A program made the position numbers and the translations under genes. From positions 100,889 through 164,888 of the forward strand of contig NZ_JAVRIF010000009.1 in the NCBI RefSeq assembly GCF_031846185.1: a stretch of DNA of 64,000 bases, in the 5' to 3' direction. Shown piece by piece: positions 62,318 to 64,000 of the stretch. The stretch's first letter is position 1; every line of letters starts with the position of its first letter. Source of the DNA: Thalassotalea_H castellviae. GTDB lineage: Bacteria; Pseudomonadota; Gammaproteobacteria; Enterobacterales; Alteromonadaceae. The notes under the pieces are model-generated. The model was given only the letters and a program-made list of their open reading frames with translations, searched no databases and had not been told where the DNA came from.

Positions 62318-62485
62318 TTTGTTTAGTACATTACCCATGATTGGTAAAACCTGTTATGACGTCGTTTCTATGAGCATAACTAATTAATCTTAGTTTTCTA
62401 ACTTTTATTTTACTTCATTTTCTGATCTTAATAGCTTAGCAGTATATAATTAAATCATTCACTTAATAATATAATCAATAAATTT

Positions 62486-62968
62486 ATGACCAGCGAAAAC
62501 GAACAGTTAAATAACCCATTACATGGATTAAAACTTGATACCTTATTAAATGAATTAGTAAGTTACTATGGTTTTGAAATACTGGCGGAATATACCAATA
62601 TAAATTGCTTCAAAAATCGAGCAACTATAGCTTCGAGTCTCAAGTTTTTACGTAAAACAGAATGGGCGCGGGAGAAAATAGAGCGTTTTTATCTTTACAA
62701 TTATAAGAATTTACCTAAAGCTGATGATACGCAATACGAAATTCCACCACGTCAACGTATCATTCCTGCGCATCAAAAACCGCGTGAGCCTAAACAATTA
62801 ATTTTAGGACAAGCTCCTTCACCAAAACCGAAAAAAGTTAATGACAATCGTTCATTTAACAATAAAGAGCAGGTAAAAAAACAAACGAATTATTCAAAAA
62901 CACACCAGAAAGTCACAATTTCAAATACAGACAAGCCGGTTGATCCTTGGAGCAACTCGCCAAAATGA
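62486..62968 (+). CDS. VF530-family (DUF2132) protein with extended tail
   Basis: 160 residues. Residues 8-75 form the VF530 domain: NNPLHGLKLDTLLNELVSYYGFEILAEYTNINCFKNRATIASSLKFLRKTEWAREKIERFYL. It is described as a small helical fold that may bind DNA. The remaining 85 residues are polar, Pro/Lys/Asn-rich and probably disordered (PPRQRIIPAHQKPREPKQ). That tail is longer than in typical members of about 80 residues. It lies 80 bases before the RIO kinase gene. Confidence 0.85.
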   Translation: MTSENEQLNNPLHGLKLDTLLNELVSYYGFEILAEYTNINCFKNRATIASSLKFLRKTEWAREKIERFYLYNYKNLPKADDTQYEIPPRQRIIPAHQKPREPKQLILGQAPSPKPKKVNDNRSFNNKEQVKKQTNYSKTHQKVTISNTDKPVDPWSNSPK

Positions 62969-63048
62969 TCATTACCGATGACACAAATACTATCGCGCTT
63001 TTCCCTGAGGTTATATTTATAACCCTTGAACTTAACTACCGAGATTAA

Positions 63049-63906
63049 ATGAAAGTACCTAAACGATTACAACCTCTAATTGATGATGGCCTAATTGATG
63101 AAGTGCTCAGTCAATTAATGAGTGGCAAAGAAGCAACCGTTTATACCGTAAAATGTGGCAATAAAGTACGATGCGCAAAAGTATATAAGGAAGCGAATAA
63201 ACGCAGTTTTAAAAAGGCAGCGCAATACCAAGAAGGACGTAAAAGTAGAAATAGCCGTCGAGCAAGAGCGATGGAAAAAGGCTCAAAATACGGAAAAAGC
63301 CAACAAGAAGAAGCTTGGCAAAATGCTGAGGTTGATGCCTTGTACCTTTTAGCAGCTGCCGGTGTACGTGTACCAGAGCCATATGGATGTTTTGATGGTG
63401 TATTACTGATGGAGTTAATAACAGATGATGAAGGTAATGTAGCCTCTCGTTTAAATGATGTTGTTATGGACGCAGAGCAAGCACGAGAAGATCATGAAAT
63501 AGTCATGATTTATATTATGCGCATGCTCTGTGCTGGCGTTATACATGGCGATCTATCAGAATTTAACGTATTAGTAGATGAATATGGTCCAGTGATTATT
63601 GACTTACCACAGGCAGTAGATGCTGCGGCAAATAACAATGCCCGTAAAATGCTAAAACGTGATGTTGATAATATGACGACTTATTATGGTCAATTTGCTC
63701 CTGACTTACTTTCAAGTCGTTATGCAGAGGAAATGTGGTTTCTTTATGAAAATAGCGAACTAACACCTGACACTGAGCTCACAGGTAGGTTTAAAGACAA
63801 CAATAAAGCGGCTGATGTAGATAATGTCATAGAAGAAATTAAAGCAGCCTATGAAGAGGAACAAGCTAGGCTAGAAAGAATACGTGAGTCTCAAGAAACA
63901 GAATAG
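63049..63906 (+). CDS. RIO1-like serine kinase (PA4780 family)
   Basis: Atypical protein kinase of 285 residues. Kinase features: nucleotide loop LMSGKEATVYTVKCGNK with Lys in RCAKVYKE, hinge region VLLMELITDDEG, catalytic loop IHGDLSEFNVLVDE (Asp and Asn), and metal-binding IIDLPQAVD. The C-terminal 50 residues are a charged helix (EEIKAAYEEEQARLERI). Bacterial RIO kinases are less studied than the archaeal and eukaryotic ribosome-biogenesis ones; the substrate is unknown. The DUF2132 gene just upstream may be co-transcribed. Confidence 0.87.
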   Translation: MKVPKRLQPLIDDGLIDEVLSQLMSGKEATVYTVKCGNKVRCAKVYKEANKRSFKKAAQYQEGRKSRNSRRARAMEKGSKYGKSQQEEAWQNAEVDALYLLAAAGVRVPEPYGCFDGVLLMELITDDEGNVASRLNDVVMDAEQAREDHEIVMIYIMRMLCAGVIHGDLSEFNVLVDEYGPVIIDLPQAVDAAANNNARKMLKRDVDNMTTYYGQFAPDLLSSRYAEEMWFLYENSELTPDTELTGRFKDNNKAADVDNVIEEIKAAYEEEQARLERIRESQETE

Positions 63907-64000
63907 TTCCAGTCTTTTATACTTATAAATTAAACTTAAATATTTTTCATATCGTTTAATCGCACGCTCGTTAATAAAATTTAAACAGTTATATTAAATC
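63907..64000. other. Window end after the RIO kinase
   Basis: The last 94 bases hold no gene and no clear terminator. Confidence 0.5.

Noticed and set aside
1..64000. Search for tRNA, rRNA, CRISPR arrays, complete insertion sequences and prophage genes
   Set aside because: None was recognised on either strand by eye; short degenerate elements could have been missed.

Overview
The window is AT-rich chromosomal DNA of a marine gammaproteobacterium of the Alteromonadales, most likely Colwelliaceae (Colwellia or Thalassotalea). This is inferred from gene content: fadR-nhaB-dsbB and map-glnD-dapD synteny, truC-DUF3549-DUF3301, and small families frequent in that order (DUF2986, DUF3545, DUF3718, VF530). 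No tRNA, rRNA, CRISPR array, complete insertion sequence or prophage was seen.

Layout. 0-7.6 kb: aldo/keto reductase (cut by the left edge), a diheme cytochrome c-rhodanese fusion, DUF1289, YegD-like Hsp70, a YkgJ-type cysteine cluster protein, an SLC13-type permease and a DmeF-like metal exporter. 7.6-12.4 kb: a decayed RcnR-type repressor, then ybiT-DUF1456-rhlE, then a duplicated-domain secreted protein behind a strong promoter with palindromic sites. 12.6-20 kb: a GIY-YIG-like protein, PaiB, a chemoreceptor, a GNAT/MocR divergent pair, a CheX-REC fusion and a NUDIX hydrolase. 20-32.9 kb: fadR/nhaB/dsbB, a LiaF-like protein, a small DUF2986 gene, an M19 dipeptidase, map-glnD-dapD, a lipoprotein behind a sigma-54-type promoter, and truC/DUF3549/DUF3301.

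32.9-35.1 kb holds two paralogous CsrB-type regulatory RNAs, both on the minus strand. Each has 15-19 GGA motifs, many in small hairpin loops. They share a 5' end, a -10 position and paired upstream TGTAAG half-sites spaced 22 bp apart, and they flank one membrane protein gene. 35.7-42.3 kb is a degrading accessory region: a CadC-like regulator with a beta-propeller, a class-C-type serine hydrolase, a DJ-1/PfpI protein without its cysteine, and remnants of an S9 peptidase and a short-chain dehydrogenase.

42.4-49.2 kb: a GNAT, an exported protein, a FabH-like KAS III, dodecin, an acetyl-CoA hydrolase/transferase-GNAT fusion next to a histone-deacetylase-family protein, and hpf. 49.6-51.9 kb is the most unusual locus: a short exosortase-like protein, a 60-residue candidate substrate with signal peptide, Gly/Ser stretch and tripartite C-terminal sorting signal, and an Lnt-like acyltransferase, all overlapping or abutting. 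51.9-64 kb returns to mostly housekeeping and regulatory genes: DUF3545, HDOD, GST/TetR, DUF6172, DUF808, a GntR/YtrA-type pair, EfpL, an M14 peptidase, lipoproteins, a LysR regulator, VF530 and a RIO kinase.

All identifications come from reading motifs and protein lengths. No database search was run.
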